This document shows positions 46,746 through 59,214 of a DNA stretch of 64,000 nt, piece after piece. A program made the position numbers and the translations under genes. Within the stretch, counting starts at the first letter, position 1, and each line of letters begins with the position of its first letter. The stretch is from Rhodamnia argentea. Its lineage: Eukaryota > Streptophyta > Magnoliopsida > Myrtales > Myrtaceae. Under the pieces are notes generated by a model, which saw only the letters and a program-made list of their open reading frames with translations, searched no databases and had not been told where the DNA came from. Where the stretch lies: assembly GCF_020921035.1 (NCBI RefSeq), contig NC_063151.1, positions 5,518,001 to 5,582,000 on the forward strand. Reading direction: 5' to 3'.

Positions 46746-49700
46746 CGGTGATAAAAGCAATCATACAGCACGCTCGCATCCAACCAATTCCAATGTTAGT
46801 GCTTTCCTTTGTACTTTCGCCATCATACATAAGAAAAGCAGCAATTGGGATGACTAAACTGTCCTTTCATAGATGTGAAGCATAAAGAGAGAGAACTTGA
46901 TTCCTTCTTTGAAGTTTGAAGTTCATGAATGTGATGTCCTCGCGCTCTACACACCACCAGTTTAATTTCCACTTTTCGTACAGTTATGAATGTAGACAGT
47001 AGAGCAGGGAGTCCAAATATGAATCCGTCAATATATTCAGTAGGACCCAACTAGCTAAAAAATACAAATTGATATATCATGAGTCAACTTTGATAATCGA
47101 TTGCTTTATACCATTTCAATTCTCCAGCGTAGAAATTCTCTAATACGAGTCACACATGCATCTCCCTTAAATTAGATACGAACCATCTCTTTCTCTCTTT
47201 CGTAATCAAGTTTCGGAAGGACAAAAAAGGCGATGGAATTCGATACGAATGGCTCTTGAACGTGACTCCAACTATTTTTTAGGATAACATATATGACATG
47301 TGATGGCGAAGAAGCTAGAGTCCAAAATATTCCCAACTGTTTTCTTTTTCACGCGCGTATCATTATGGCATGCTTCTCATCAAATTGGGTCATGAGATCT
47401 TGGATGGACACTGACGTTCCTACATTTTCGTGATGTACAATTAATATGTCAAATGGCAAAACGGCACAAACTTTCCCTCGTGAAGAAAAATAAGAACTTA
47501 AAAAAATAATAATTTTCAATTCAGTTTGACAAGATAAGTTTAAATATTGTCGAATATGAACAACATAAATGAAATTTTATAAATTTTGGAGGATTTTAAT
47601 AATCGTGTTATGATTATCTTAATTAATTTTAAGTGACGGGAAACAAGTTTTGCGATATTACTTGAACATTTATTTGGGAAAGAACTTTTCCTTTGTGTCA
47701 TTGGCTCTATCGGAGTTGTCATCACGTTAATGTCAATGCAGTGTCATTCGCGCGGTATTAATTCTTAAAATGTTCATTGCAGACTTGTTTTTTACATGAA
47801 TTTGGGAAACATAGCATATATTTTTCTATCTTTTCATCAAGAGGGATCTACAAATTGTAGTATTTCTGATGAGAACGAAAATGAAATCTAAGGCACATGC
47901 TTATCGTTACCCTTTTTGACCATACAAGTCACATATGCTCGGACACGTGTACGCTAGTCATTGGTGGATGAACTTTTTAAGGAACAGTCCAATCCATGTG
48001 TCGAATTTTAAATGATAGAAGAGGTGCATCCTTTCATTTAATATTGTCTTGAGTGGGATGTTCTAAGTCTTAATGCTAGGTCACGTGCTTCGAATGGACG
48101 ATTCTAACAAAGATAAACATGAGCCTTACAATACGGCCCTGCTAGAAGATAGGACAACCTTATCATCCGACCCAAAAGTACGACGATCACAATGGTCCCC
48201 GTCATGTGAAAAGGAAAAAAAGTGTAGAAAAAGAGGGCAAGTACTATCGCCTAGAGAGTGCGACCGCCACTTATTTTAAGGACGATGACCGCCACGATGA
48301 TATCGAGATGTCAAATTTGGGACGACAACTATATGAGACAATGGTCTCTTGCAATTCCGTTCATGACCCATGATTTGTTCTCTCTTTTTTTTCTTCTCTT
48401 GTACTTACTTATTTTTTGAATTTTATTATAGAAAGACGTGAGATCAATAGTCATATCAGTGTCTTTAAATGACGATGATAATGAAAGGACTCAATAGCAC
48501 AAGTAATATGTTAAATAGACTTGGTGATGCATATCGCGAGCGAATTTGAGGACTTAATTGAATAAACGACAAATTAGATGCCAAAAATGGAATTCATCCC
48601 AAGTTTTCATCTACCTGACAAATGCCCCCGACTTAACGATCGTTCTTCTCTCCGTTACCCTTAAAATCCCCGTCAAAACATCCGTCAACCCTCTCGTCTT
48701 CTATATAATCTGATGAATCTTCAAAGCACTTACTCTTCAGAAGAAATGAAATTCTCGATACCCTGACAACAGCATAGGACGAAGTCCCATATACACTCAT
48801 CGTCGTCGCTCGACGGTCTCTCCATAACATCAAGAACACCAAAATCTTCGGCTTCTCTATGCGGAGCTCCCGGTAATCATTCTTGCTCAACCTGTGCTTC
48901 CATGTGCGAGCTCATCATCCTCGTACCTGGGTTGGCTCGTATCACCTGTCTTTGCCTGGTCGTTCTGTAATCTCAGGAGGAGAAAAGCCGAGTCGAAATT
49001 GGTCTGCTTTTCTTGTTTCGCTTGATTCTTCTTCTTCTTCTTTGCGGGTTGCTTCTGGGGTTGAGCTATTTTGGTGGGATGAAGGGTTGTCTTTCCTTTA
49101 CCAGCAAGAGGTCACAGGAACGCAAGTGGAGAGACTAAAAATTTAGTCTTTTTTTTTTTTATATATACCCTGCTCTTTCGAATATCTCTTCTTGATGGAC
49201 AATAAGTACTTACTTCTGTTGTTGGTCGGATTATTACTATTTGATAATTCTATTAGACATGCTGTTTTGTGGAATTGAGGCTTCTTCATGTGTTATGACC
49301 AGTAACTTGTTCTCTTTAGTTATAGCAGCTCCTCTGTAATTAATTTTGATGTTAAAACCATGCTCTGAAAAGCTTATCGGGACTAAGTGGCCCCAAAAGT
49401 TTCGGGTCCTTCAGTATAGGATGTGCTGATGTGAAGTCCTTGTGTTTGATTCAAGAATTGATGAGTTCCACAACTTGCAATTTTTGATTGGCAATTTCAT
49501 AGAATATCATCTCTGTAAAAGGTCTCTATGAGGTAAATTGCTTGTCTGTTGAATCGTTGGCGCTTATATTTCCTATGCTCTTGTATATTCTTAATGTCAA
49601 TGATAGCATCGTTTTTTTTTTTTTTTTTCTGGTTTATTACCAATTGAAGTTGTTAGAAGAAGGGAAATTTTCTAGAATCATCTGTTCATCAGTGACAAAG

Positions 49701-50075
49701 CTGTCAGTTGTCTACATACTATTAATGTGATGATAACCAAGTGTTGATGTGTTTGGTCTGATGCAGTTATTATACATCTTATGTCTCTGCCTCTCCTACC
49801 TTTTACGTATCTGTGCACAGATGTGCTGTTTTTGGTCCATTTGGTCTAGCCCAGGTTGGATCCCTCTCTTTCCATGCTTATTTTTATCACTTGAATTATG
49901 AGCTGTTTCCTGGATCAATTGCAGGCCGGTGCCTTTGCATATGGAGTTTGTCCCAGCAAAGTAATTCCAGATATGTGGCCGACACCCTCTTTGCAAGCTC
50001 CATATTCCATACCTCTCTTGTTCGTGACAAGTAATTGATTATGACCAAATGGCCACCCGATGATAAACTCACAGG

Positions 50076-51827
50076 ATGGAATTGCACCAGCTATTTGGAT
50101 ATGGTCTGACTGATGCTGGCTTATGGTGCTCATCCTCTTACCCTACAATTACATCAATACCTAACAGGTCATTAAATTCCTTGAAATTTGATAGTGGAAG
50201 TTCTCCTTGTTTGCCCTTCTCAAGTCCACTTGAAAGTGAGACCCTACCTCCACCGAGAGACAATCGAGAGCAGCAGAGCTCTGCTGAAAATCTTTCTATA
50301 AGTAGCGCCTCTTGTAAGTACACCCTTGAAACCAACAGCAATCTCGTTTGTTCATCAAAATCCGACTTTTGCATTAACCCTCTTTCAAACCATCTTATGT
50401 CATACTCTGATTTGACGTCATTGTCTGGGAGTTTGAACGGTAGCCCACAGATGAAATTTGCTACAAAGGAATTAGAGGCTACTTTTGACGATGTAGTAAC
50501 ATCGCCATATGTTTCATATTGGAAGGATAGCATTCCACTTCTGCAGGGTCAAAAACCTAACAAGCGGAGCCAACAGTGCTATAGATCGAGGTCTAGTCAG
50601 CCTCAAGCATCTGTTGCTTTGAGACATAAGGAATTTAATGAAAATACTCTGTTGGAGAAATGGCACAAAGCAATTGATGAATCATTGGTACGCGGTGTCT
50701 CAGAAGACAAGATAAGGCACTTGCTGATTGAGTGTGCAAAAGCCTTGTCAGAGAACAATACAGATGAATTCGATAAGTTGGCCAAGAAGGCTTGGACTGC
50801 AGTGTCAACATGTGGAGGGCACGTTCAGCGTCTAGGTGCGTACATGGTAGAAGGGCTCGTGGCAAGGAGGAAATCTTTAGGAACTCAGGTCTCCCGTGTC
50901 CTTAAATGTAAAGAGCCGCAAAGTGAAGACTCGCTCACCTACATGCATGTTTTGTATGAAATCTGCCCTTACTTGAAGTTCGGTTACATGGCAGCTAATG
51001 GAGCTATTGCAGAAGCTTGCAGAAACGAGGACTGCATCCACATAATAGACTTTCGAATTGCTCAGGGAACTCAATGGGTCACTCTGCTTCAGGCACTCGC
51101 GGCGAGGCCCGGTGGGGCCCCACATGTACGGATTACGGGGATTGACGACCCTATATCAAGATATGCTCGTCGTATCGGATTGGAGGAAGTGGAGAGGATG
51201 TTGGCTGGAATATCTGAGCAATTCCGGATTCCTGTGGAGTTCAATGGACTTAGTGTGTTTTCCCCTGATGTTACTAGAGACATGCTCGATATAAGGCCAG
51301 GGGAGGCTTTGGCCGTGAACTTTCCACTGCAGCTCCACCGCACCCCAGATGAGAGCGTCGACATGAACAACCCAAGGGACGGGCTTTTGAGGATGGTGAA
51401 GTCTCTTTCGCCCAAAGTGATCACTTTAATCGAGCAAGAATCAAATACAAACACAAGCCCATTCTTCACGAGGTTCGTCGAAACTCTAGATTACTACTCG
51501 GCAATGTTCGAGTCCATAGACGTGGCACTGCCAAGGGACGGAAATAATCTGATTAACACAGTGCCGCATTGCCTGGCGAGGGATATCATCGACATCATTG
51601 CACGCGAGGGAAAGGAAAGGGTGGGGCGCCACGAACTGTTCGGCAAGTGGAGGTCGAGGTTGCGAATGGCCGGGTTTGGTCAATACCCATTGAGCGCTTA
51701 TGTGAGTTCAGTGATTAGGAGCTTGTTAAGGCGTTACTCGGAAAATTTCACAGTGGAAGAGAAGGAAGGAGCCATGTTGTTAGGTTGGAAGCAGAGGAGC
51801 TTGATATCTGTTTCTGCTTGGCACTGA
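50076..51827 (+). CDS. GRAS-domain transcription regulator, PAT1 branch
   Basis: An intronless frame of 583 residues. The N-terminal about 200 residues are Ser-rich and disordered-looking (SLNSLKFDSGSSPCLPF). The GRAS domain follows: LLIECAKALSENNTDEFDKL (first leucine-heptad region), IHIIDFRIAQGTQWV (VHIID motif, about 321-335), the PFYRE region, then VGRHELFGKWRSRLRMAGFG and a C-terminal SAW motif ending ISVSAWH. The overall pattern fits the PAT1 subfamily (PAT1, SCL1, SCL13, SCL21), nuclear/cytosolic regulators several of which act in phytochrome signalling and stress; the exact orthologue is not assigned. The VHIID core reads IHIIDFRIAQG instead of the common VHIIDFQIAQG, a mild departure. 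Upstream stops fit the chosen ATG. Confidence 0.92.
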   Translation: MELHQLFGYGLTDAGLWCSSSYPTITSIPNRSLNSLKFDSGSSPCLPFSSPLESETLPPPRDNREQQSSAENLSISSASCKYTLETNSNLVCSSKSDFCINPLSNHLMSYSDLTSLSGSLNGSPQMKFATKELEATFDDVVTSPYVSYWKDSIPLLQGQKPNKRSQQCYRSRSSQPQASVALRHKEFNENTLLEKWHKAIDESLVRGVSEDKIRHLLIECAKALSENNTDEFDKLAKKAWTAVSTCGGHVQRLGAYMVEGLVARRKSLGTQVSRVLKCKEPQSEDSLTYMHVLYEICPYLKFGYMAANGAIAEACRNEDCIHIIDFRIAQGTQWVTLLQALAARPGGAPHVRITGIDDPISRYARRIGLEEVERMLAGISEQFRIPVEFNGLSVFSPDVTRDMLDIRPGEALAVNFPLQLHRTPDESVDMNNPRDGLLRMVKSLSPKVITLIEQESNTNTSPFFTRFVETLDYYSAMFESIDVALPRDGNNLINTVPHCLARDIIDIIAREGKERVGRHELFGKWRSRLRMAGFGQYPLSAYVSSVIRSLLRRYSENFTVEEKEGAMLLGWKQRSLISVSAWH

Positions 51828-54424
51828 TACAATAAAGTTTGATGTCTGTAACTTGACTTTTCGAGCTGACTGATCTTCGAAGCTGCCTCGTATGTGCACC
51901 GACGGAGTGGCGGGAGCTATTCTGAGCGAGCGATACCGCGATTGGAATTAAGATATGCTGTATTCAAAATGAACGCTTGAACATTCAGGCCATATCTTGA
52001 GCTCCATATTTATAGAAGTTTTAGCCGGTGGCGGGGTCATGCCCTGTCACTGCTTGGTAATTGCATGTGTGGTCCAAGTCCTAGAAAATGAGTACAGCCA
52101 CACTGCGTGGGAAGTGCCTGTTAGTTTAATTGCTAGTGGTGTTTAATTACTTGTCTATGGGATTTAAAGGCTTTTTATATCCTTACATGTGTCGAGCGTG
52201 CTTTGTGATTACCACTTTGATCAAACGACATACTTGATTAGTTTCGGAATCAAGGCTTTTTGCGGCACGGGCGTGCTAATGGCGGCCTAAACAATTTGGG
52301 GGTGAGATTAAAATGTCCAAGCGCCGAGTATAATAAACCGATTTAGTATGCTAATCGTATCACCTCGAGCATCATCACAAGAGAATTCAGCTAATAAAGT
52401 CTATAAAAGGATAGTCGATAGGAGAAAATATTCAGTGGTTTGTGAGTACCACGTACTAGCTAAGGTCATGAGCATTTTTTTGGATGGATCCACTTACAAT
52501 TTGACACATGTATTAAATAACAAAAGAGCGGCCCTATTTTCATCCTTTATACAGCTAAATCCACCCAATTTTCACACAAGAAGAAATTTAACATTTATAA
52601 TTTAATTACCATTTGAAGTGGTGGCTCAAACTTAGGAAAAATTACCAACAAATTCTATACCTTTTGTAATTGTGCTAATTTTTTCTATCCGACCAACTTT
52701 GGCCGGGCAGCACCGACGTGGCAATTTTTAATATTTTCTTTATTTTTAATTTATTCCTTTTTTTTTTTTTTTCTGCTCTTTCTTCCTCGAGTTGATTGTC
52801 GGATCAAAGACCGGCCAGAGGCAAGGGTCGACGAGGCCAAGCCTCGCCATGGCTGGGTGAGGCCGAGTAAGGTTGACCTCGTCCAACCACTATGAAGTCA
52901 AGCCTCGTCGTGTGTTGCCCAAAATGGAGAGGCCGATGTCGCCGGTGACCTATTGGATGAAGAAGGAGAAAAAAAAAAGAAATAATTTTTTTTAAAATAT
53001 TAAAATACTATTAAAAATTTCCACGACACATTTACAATAAGCTTATGTTTTTTTTTTATTTATAATTTTCCCTCTAAACTTATTTACTTTCCTTATTTTT
53101 TTAGTTTCTGCATAGGATCTAGATGCCATAATTAATATTTCACATGTCTTTCTTTTTTTTCCCACGGGTTCCCATGCATATTAGAGGTACTAAATTTTCA
53201 ATTATGTTACATTTTACGCGTGGAAATTAATTTTGCTGAAAAGAGAAGTTTTCAAAAAACCTAATTCTTTCCAACGCTGTCTAACAAATTTGAGTTGAAT
53301 CTAGAAATTTTTAACATAGACATATTTTAACACAATCACTTGTTTATAAGCTTTCACATTTGTTGTGTATCACCATCAAACTCTTTCTTATCAACCGTCT
53401 TTTATACACATATACATATAATAGGATGACCGATGAATAAACAAGCACCTCTGCAAAGAATTTCTAAAATAAACCATAGTTGTATTCTCTAATGTAAATA
53501 TTTAAAAGACGAAATGTAATTAAATCATAATGTTCATAAAATAACAAAAATGTCATCATTTTGGATTGACAAAAATTAATATCATCCATGAAGTGTTTTT
53601 GAAAAATATCAAGACAAGAAATGGTTTGATGGTGATATGCACAACAAAAGTAAAAGTTTATTAAGATAAGATCATCTTACAATATTGTCTATGTTAATCT
53701 CTAGATTCTACTTTTTTTTTTTTGGGTCTAGCTCTAGATTCTACTTGAGAATCAATAAATTTGCTCCAGAACGTAAAACAGTGAAATAGAGGTCATGCTT
53801 GGGAAGACGGAGCCGACGACATAAATGACGGTGCCGGTGACCCTACCGGTGGTGACCGCCGAGGGAAGCGCGGAGCTCGGGCAAGGCGGTGGCCGGACGG
53901 AGGAGGAAGAGAGATAGAAAAGAGGATACGTATTTTATTTGTTTATTGATTCGTAATTTGAAACAAGCGTGAAATTATATATGTATTTATTAATAGATTA
54001 CACGCCGCCTCAATAAATTAATGGAGCGATTTTCTTCCCAAATGCTGACTTTGCCTCCTTAATCCGGCGCACTCAATTAGTACCATGTGATCCTCTGATT
54101 AAATAGAAGTCTAAATTAAGCTTTTTCCCCAAAACAGAATAGCTTTCCAATTCGCCGGCTCAACCCCATCATGAGATCCACAAAGAACATTCCCCTGGAT
54201 TCTATTCACTCCCATCCAACGGCCAACACCAACTCTTCAGTCCCACGTGTCAATCATCCACGATTAGCTTCCCCGTCGACACTCGTTTGAAAGGCGGAAG
54301 TACGGGGACATATCCTCAAAATCCCCCAACGCCGCTGGAAAACAACGCCGCTGGAAGTGGGAGAGGTGTTGGGTGGCGGAACCTTCTCCCCAACCCTGAA
54401 AAATCCACCTAGAAAACCGCACCG
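51828..54424. other. Intergenic stretch between GRAS and transporter genes
   Basis: GRAS 3' UTR at the left, a MITE at about 52634-53088, AT-rich DNA, and a short GC-rich block at about 53800-53910. No gene supported; the transporter promoter lies at the right end. Confidence 0.4.
52625..53097. mobile_element. MITE with near-matching flanks
   Basis: The left end reads GGAAAAATTACCAACAAATT (from about 52635). The reverse complement of the right end reads GGAAAATTATAAATAAAA. It is flanked by 'tcaaactta' on the left and 'tctaaactta' on the right, sharing AAACTTA, which could be a decayed target duplication. A GC-rich self-complementary centre (about 52780-52960) carries repeated 'gccaagcctcgcc' / 'gtcaagcctcgtc' text, as in related elements. 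Confidence 0.5.
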
Positions 54425-57400
54425 ATGTCCTCCGCGGCACCACCACCAGCCTCCCATGACGACTCCCTCCACTCCCCCCTCCTCCTCCCTCCTCCTCGGG
54501 CCACGGCGGCGGGAGGCGAGGCCCGCGCCAAATCCGAGCCCGAGAAGGTTTGCATCGACGGAATGCTCCAGAAGTACTGCGGCGAGTTCGGGCCGTGGCA
54601 GCTGAGGCACTTCGTGCTCACCAGCCTCGCCTGGGCCCTCGAGGCCTTCCACACCATGGTCATGATATTCGCGGACCGTGAGCCGGCCTGGCGGTGCACC
54701 GCGGCCGGCCAAGGCTGCGACTGGGCGGCGGCCGGGGTGTGCGGGCACGAGCCGGGCTCGTGGGAGTGGGCGGAGGGCGGCGGGAGCTCCACGGTGAGCG
54801 AGTGGGGGCTGGTTTGCGGGGAGAAGTACAAGGTAGGGTTGGTCCAGGCCTTGTTCTTTGGCGGGTGCATGATTGGTACGTCTCTATCTTCTTTATTCAT
54901 CTTCTTTCTCATCAATCATTCCAGAAATCACTCTAACGTTCTCTGCTTGCTAGACCTTATTACATGCTTCCGATATCTAATCGTATTAAGTCTTTTTTTT
55001 GTTGCAATATATCGACTGTAATTTCATATTTGCCAGCTCTAGGTTCTTGTAATAAGAGATGGAATGTCATATATTTCTGATGAACTTCCCCTTACGGTGT
55101 TTTTTTTTTTTTCCATTCAAGGTTTGACTGATTTGTAGCCACTCATCTTCTCAGCTTTGACTGATTTGTAGCCACACATGTCTCCGCCTTTTGTGTCTCT
55201 ACTCTCGAGTCTATCTTCGTTGTTTCGTCGTCCTCTAATCTTGTCGCTAAGCGGTTTGAATTTAATAATAGGGGATGATGGTCGGAATCATTAGGGTTTG
55301 ATGTGGACCGACAATCTTGATGCCGAGTATATCCTATATTCATGGACAACATTACAAAACGACATGATCCTTATCAAAATCTGAGACCCGTGTTGGAGGT
55401 TTCTGCGAAAGTCGCACAAACAAAGATAGGGAAAATTAAATGCTGGCACCACTAGGGAAGAGTGCTTATCTTTGACCATGGTATTAAAGTTTTGTCTTTT
55501 GTATACTTTCTATGTGGATTTCTATGTCGACCCTAGAAAAGGAAGTATGAGGTTGTTATCGACCACAACCCTTTTAATAATATCACATTGCCTTTAGTGT
55601 CGCAAGTTGTCTTTTTTTGTCGTTTCATTGGATCCCTTCATCGTTGGATATTTGGATGGCGATGCCAGATCATTGCTCTTGTTCTTTCTTCATGCGTTAT
55701 GCTTTATGTTTGTAGATTTTGACTGACTATTTTCTCACTTATGTTGCTGACTTTAGAGCAGAACTTTTTCTTGTTCTTCGGTTGGATTTCGTCGATGAAA
55801 TAGGTGGGGGTGTCTCGACATTTTAATGGATGTGATTTACCCAAAAAAGGAAAAGAAAAGACATTTTTGTGGATTGTTTTGTTCAATGTCATCTTCACTT
55901 CAAGTGGCAATTAGCCATGCACGTGACCTGCTCTACACACCTCTTACATACTTTGTGGATTGGTCAATCATGTTGGGCGGTGTAGCGTGGTGTTTGTCTT
56001 GAAAGAAGTGAGCCAAAAAATTATTTTAGTCTTGTTAACGAGTTTCTTAAAAAAAAAAAAGTTTATTGAGCATGATTAATTAATTGGACAAACTAATGCG
56101 TTAATCTTTCTTAATTGTTTGTTTATCGCAGACATTGCAATACTATTCCTGAATAAACCGTGTGTTTAAAGGGAGATAAGCGGTAGAACTTAGTCTCTCT
56201 TTCTGACAGCTACTCCAACACGTTCATGTTATTTTCTATTATTGTAAAAAAGCACTCCTATGCTGCACATGAAATTGCGTTAACATGCATCGGACAAGAG
56301 TTGCAATGGTTTCAAGTTAACTGAACACAAACGAAATGACTGGGGTGTGTGCTTTGTCGAATGCATGGCTGGTCGTGCTTAAGCTGCATAGCAAGTACTT
56401 TTCAGTCTCCCATAAGCAGCATAATTTTTATTGCTTCAGGTGGTTGATGGAAGAGCATTGAACTCGATCACTCTTTCTATTCATCATTTTTCTAAGGACA
56501 ATCGTCAAATCTCGACTCGAGTGACAAGTGACAAACGGAAGCAAAATGACAAACACGAAGTTCAAATTAGATTCTTCTAGTTAGTTTTCCTTCGCATGCA
56601 AGAAACTGGAGGAGAATGCATTATGAAACTGGAGCGACTAGAAACATTATGGATTAGCTCGTTATCTATCTGCTTGTTCAGGCACTACATGACTTCTCAT
56701 GCTGTATGTTGCAGGAGCCGGAACATTTGGCCATCTCTCGGACTCGTTCTTGGGAAGAAAAGGCTCTCTAACGGTGGTTTGTATCTTGAATGCCATCTTC
56801 GGTTGCTTGACGGCATTCTCTCCAGATTACTGGACCTATTGCCTCCTCCGCTTCATTACCGGATTCAGCACTGGCGGGGTCGGCCTATGTGCTTTTGTAC
56901 TATCCACCGAGCCTATCGGCCCAAAGAAGCGCGGGGCGGCAGGAATGTCCACTTTCTACTTCTTCTCGTGTGGTATCGCTCTTCTCTCCGGCATTGCCTA
57001 TGTGTTTCGCTCGTGGCGAGAACTTTACATCGCTTCCTCCATTCCCTCCGTGCTGTTCCTTGTGGGGGTCCTCCCTTTCATCTCGGAATCCCCACGGTGG
57101 TATCTTGTCCGGGGGAAGGTTGACGAGGCCATGAAGATTATGCGAGCTATCGCCAAAGCCAACAAGAAACACCTCACCGATGGGGTCATCCTCGCACTTG
57201 ATGAGGAAGTGAATCAAAACTCGAATGATGGTCGATCCTGTAAAGATCAGAGGGACACAAAGGACGTGATGACGGGGTCTCTCATTGATGTGGTGAAGTC
57301 ACCTGTCACTCGGATTCGACTTATCTTGGCCGTGGCAATCAACTTCCTGTGTTCGGTCGTGTACTATGGCATTAGCCTAAACGTCGTCAATCTCCAGACC

Positions 57401-57880
57401 AACCTTTACCTTAACGTGTTCCTCAATGGGGTGGCCGAAATGCCGGCCTTTACGATAACGGCGCTCTTGCTCGATAAGTTCGGGAGGAAGCCATTGGCGA
57501 TTGGAACACAGTGGTTCAGTGGATTCTTCTGCCTCATTGGGAGCTTGATGACGACACATGGGGTGTGGAAAGTGGTGAGGATGGCGTGCGGAATTCTCGG
57601 GATTTTTGGCATGGCTGGCACGTATAACTTGCTCTTCATCTACACGGCGGAGCTGTTTCCGACCGTGGTGAGGAATGCGGCTCTCGGCTGTGGAACTCAG
57701 GCGGCGCAAATGGGTGCGATCTTGGCGCCTTTCGTGGTGGTCTTAGGAGGCGGCCTCCCATTTGCGGTCTTCGCGGCGTGTGCAATCCTGGGTGGGATAC
57801 TAGCGTTTTACCTCCCGGAGACGTTAAATCGGCCTCTGTATGATACAATGGCCGGAATGGAAGGCGGGGAGAGCGTATGA
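54425..57880 (+). CDS. Organic cation/carnitine transporter (OCT family, MFS)
   Basis: Two exons: 54425-54875 and 56715-57880, 538 residues, phase-1 junction rebuilding IGAGTFGH. Layout is that of SLC22-like plant OCTs: cytosolic N-terminus, first span LTSLAWALEAFHTMVMIFAD, a large Cys-rich loop (RCTAAGQGCDWAAAGVCGHE), then VSEWGLVCGEKYKVGLVQAL, the MFS loop signature DSFLGRKGS, FITGFSTGGVGLCAFVLSTE, SESPRWYLVRGKVDEAM, a central charged loop, and DKFGRKPL between spans 8 and 9. About 12 spans are expected. Arabidopsis OCT1-6 sit in the plasma or vacuolar membrane and move carnitine, polyamines or other cations; the substrate here is unknown. Exon 1 is markedly richer in GC than exon 2. Intron 1 (1.84 kb) holds a repeat also found at 60493-60625. 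Confidence 0.92.
56478..56610. repeat. Repeat in transporter intron shared with 60493-60625
   Basis: Both places share, in order, 'tctaaggacaat / cctaagggcaat', 'aatctcg.actcgagtg', 'ggaagcaaaatg / ggtagcaaaatg', 'gaacac / aacac', 'ttcaaat', and 'ccttc.c.tgc.agaa.aaac'. Identity is moderate with small gaps, in the same orientation. Confidence 0.6.
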
Positions 57881-59214
57881 AGGAACACAATCCTCGTACT
57901 TTAAACTAAACTTGAGTAATGTAGACTTAAATCACTGTTCTTGATGATAGGATCCTCCTTTTTTTTATCTTCATTTTTGTTACCTCCTTTGTACAAGATT
58001 TGAAGGGCCAGGTAGATTGCGGCAGCATCGACTCCAGGAACACGTGACCACCACTAGCCTTTCCTTTCTCTCGTTTTCTTTTCATAGGTAAAAAGGTTTG
58101 TTTGAATATTTCAGGTCGATATAGGAAAGTGTGCCCTTAAGATCTTTATAGGAGATAGATTCATCAAGATGCAGGAAAGTTAGCTCGGACAACCACTTGA
58201 TCACTACTATAAAAAAAAAAATAGCAGTCTTAAATTAAGACATGTTATTACAGGTATAGGAGGTACCTTAAACATTAATCGAGCATGATGCCTTAGCAAT
58301 GGCGGTAAATGAAATTTAAGAGTGCGTTTGAGTGAAAGCGTCTTTTTGTAATTAATTTTATGGACTTTCACATGTTTGGTTCGCTGAAAATAACTTAGTT
58401 AATGAAAAACACTTTTTAGTTAATAGAAAATTCATGCATACAATTAAGAAAGTGAATTCCCCAATCTAAACAAGTGGAATTACTCCTCTCAAATTTTTAA
58501 TATTTTTGATTTTATTTTTATTTTTATTTTTATTTTTATTCTTCAGCTGCAAGTCGCCACACGAGGTCGAGCCTTGCTAGATCACGACGAGATTGATCCT
58601 CGCCATATTCGACGAGCTCAAGCTCGCCTACTTGAGGCCGACGAGGCTTGACCTTACCGATAGCCTAATAAGTTTGAGCTCGCCGGGTGTCTCATGTGGC
58701 TGGCTTTCATCGAGGCTTGACGACTGGCGGAGAAAGAAGAAAAAGACAAAAAGAAAAAGAAAAGAAAAAAGTAAATAAAAATAAAAATAATTGAAATAAC
58801 ATAAAAATAAATAAATTATTTGAAAATTCGATTTTTTTTTTGGCTACAAATAAAAGTCATAAGATTGAAATTATTTTGCAAATGTGAAACAGACACTAGA
58901 AAATGTTTTCGGTAACATATCACCAAACAAAGAAAAACAAATCGTTTTCGGAAAAATGATTTTCAAAAAATCACTTTTCTTTTTCATGGAAATTTTCCCC
59001 AACCAAACACACTGTAAGAAAATATACATCTTGTCTTTCTAGGCTTTAGCATCTTTCATACAATGGTATATCATTCTTTTTTTTTTTAGGGGAAATGATA
59101 GACATAAAAGTGAAAATTTTCTCCGGTCGTTAATCGGTCTTTGCAAGATTTTTGTATAATTAGGACAACTCTTTTTGTAAAGTCGGGGCATCCCATTTTA
59201 GACTTTTCGCTTCT
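57881..59214. other. Intergenic stretch downstream of the transporter
   Basis: Transporter 3' UTR, then an inverted-repeat element (58318-59010). No gene supported. Confidence 0.45.
58318..59010. mobile_element. MITE with AGTGCGTTTG ends
   Basis: The left end reads AGTGCGTTTGA (about 58320). The reverse complement of the right end reads AGTGTGTTTGG (about 59010). The arms pair as 'tcgctgaaaataactt' versus 'gaaaaatgattttc', and the core is GC-rich (about 58560-58735) with repeated 'gaggctTGAC' and 'cgagctcaagctcgcc' text. No coding capacity. Confidence 0.55.

Larger units (their letters stand above)
43611..50075. other. Long intergenic stretch upstream of the GRAS gene
   Basis: No protein gene supported. 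Besides the MITEs listed separately, it has a (TTTG)n tract at about 44061-44083, a possible organelle-like segment at about 45590-45900 (see findings), and from about 48640 onward sequence with CT-rich leader character that could hold a 5' exon of the GRAS gene (about 48850-49150). No splice structure can be proved without transcripts. Confidence 0.35.

Noticed and set aside
48073-48279. ORF starting MLGHVLRMD, reminiscent of LINE-type C-termini
   Set aside because: Only a few residues resemble 'FGHV-R'; nothing around it supports a reverse transcriptase.
54254-54915. Long minus-strand ORFs opposite transporter exon 1
   Set aside because: GC-rich antisense frames; the plus strand has the transporter N-terminus with clear membrane and loop motifs.
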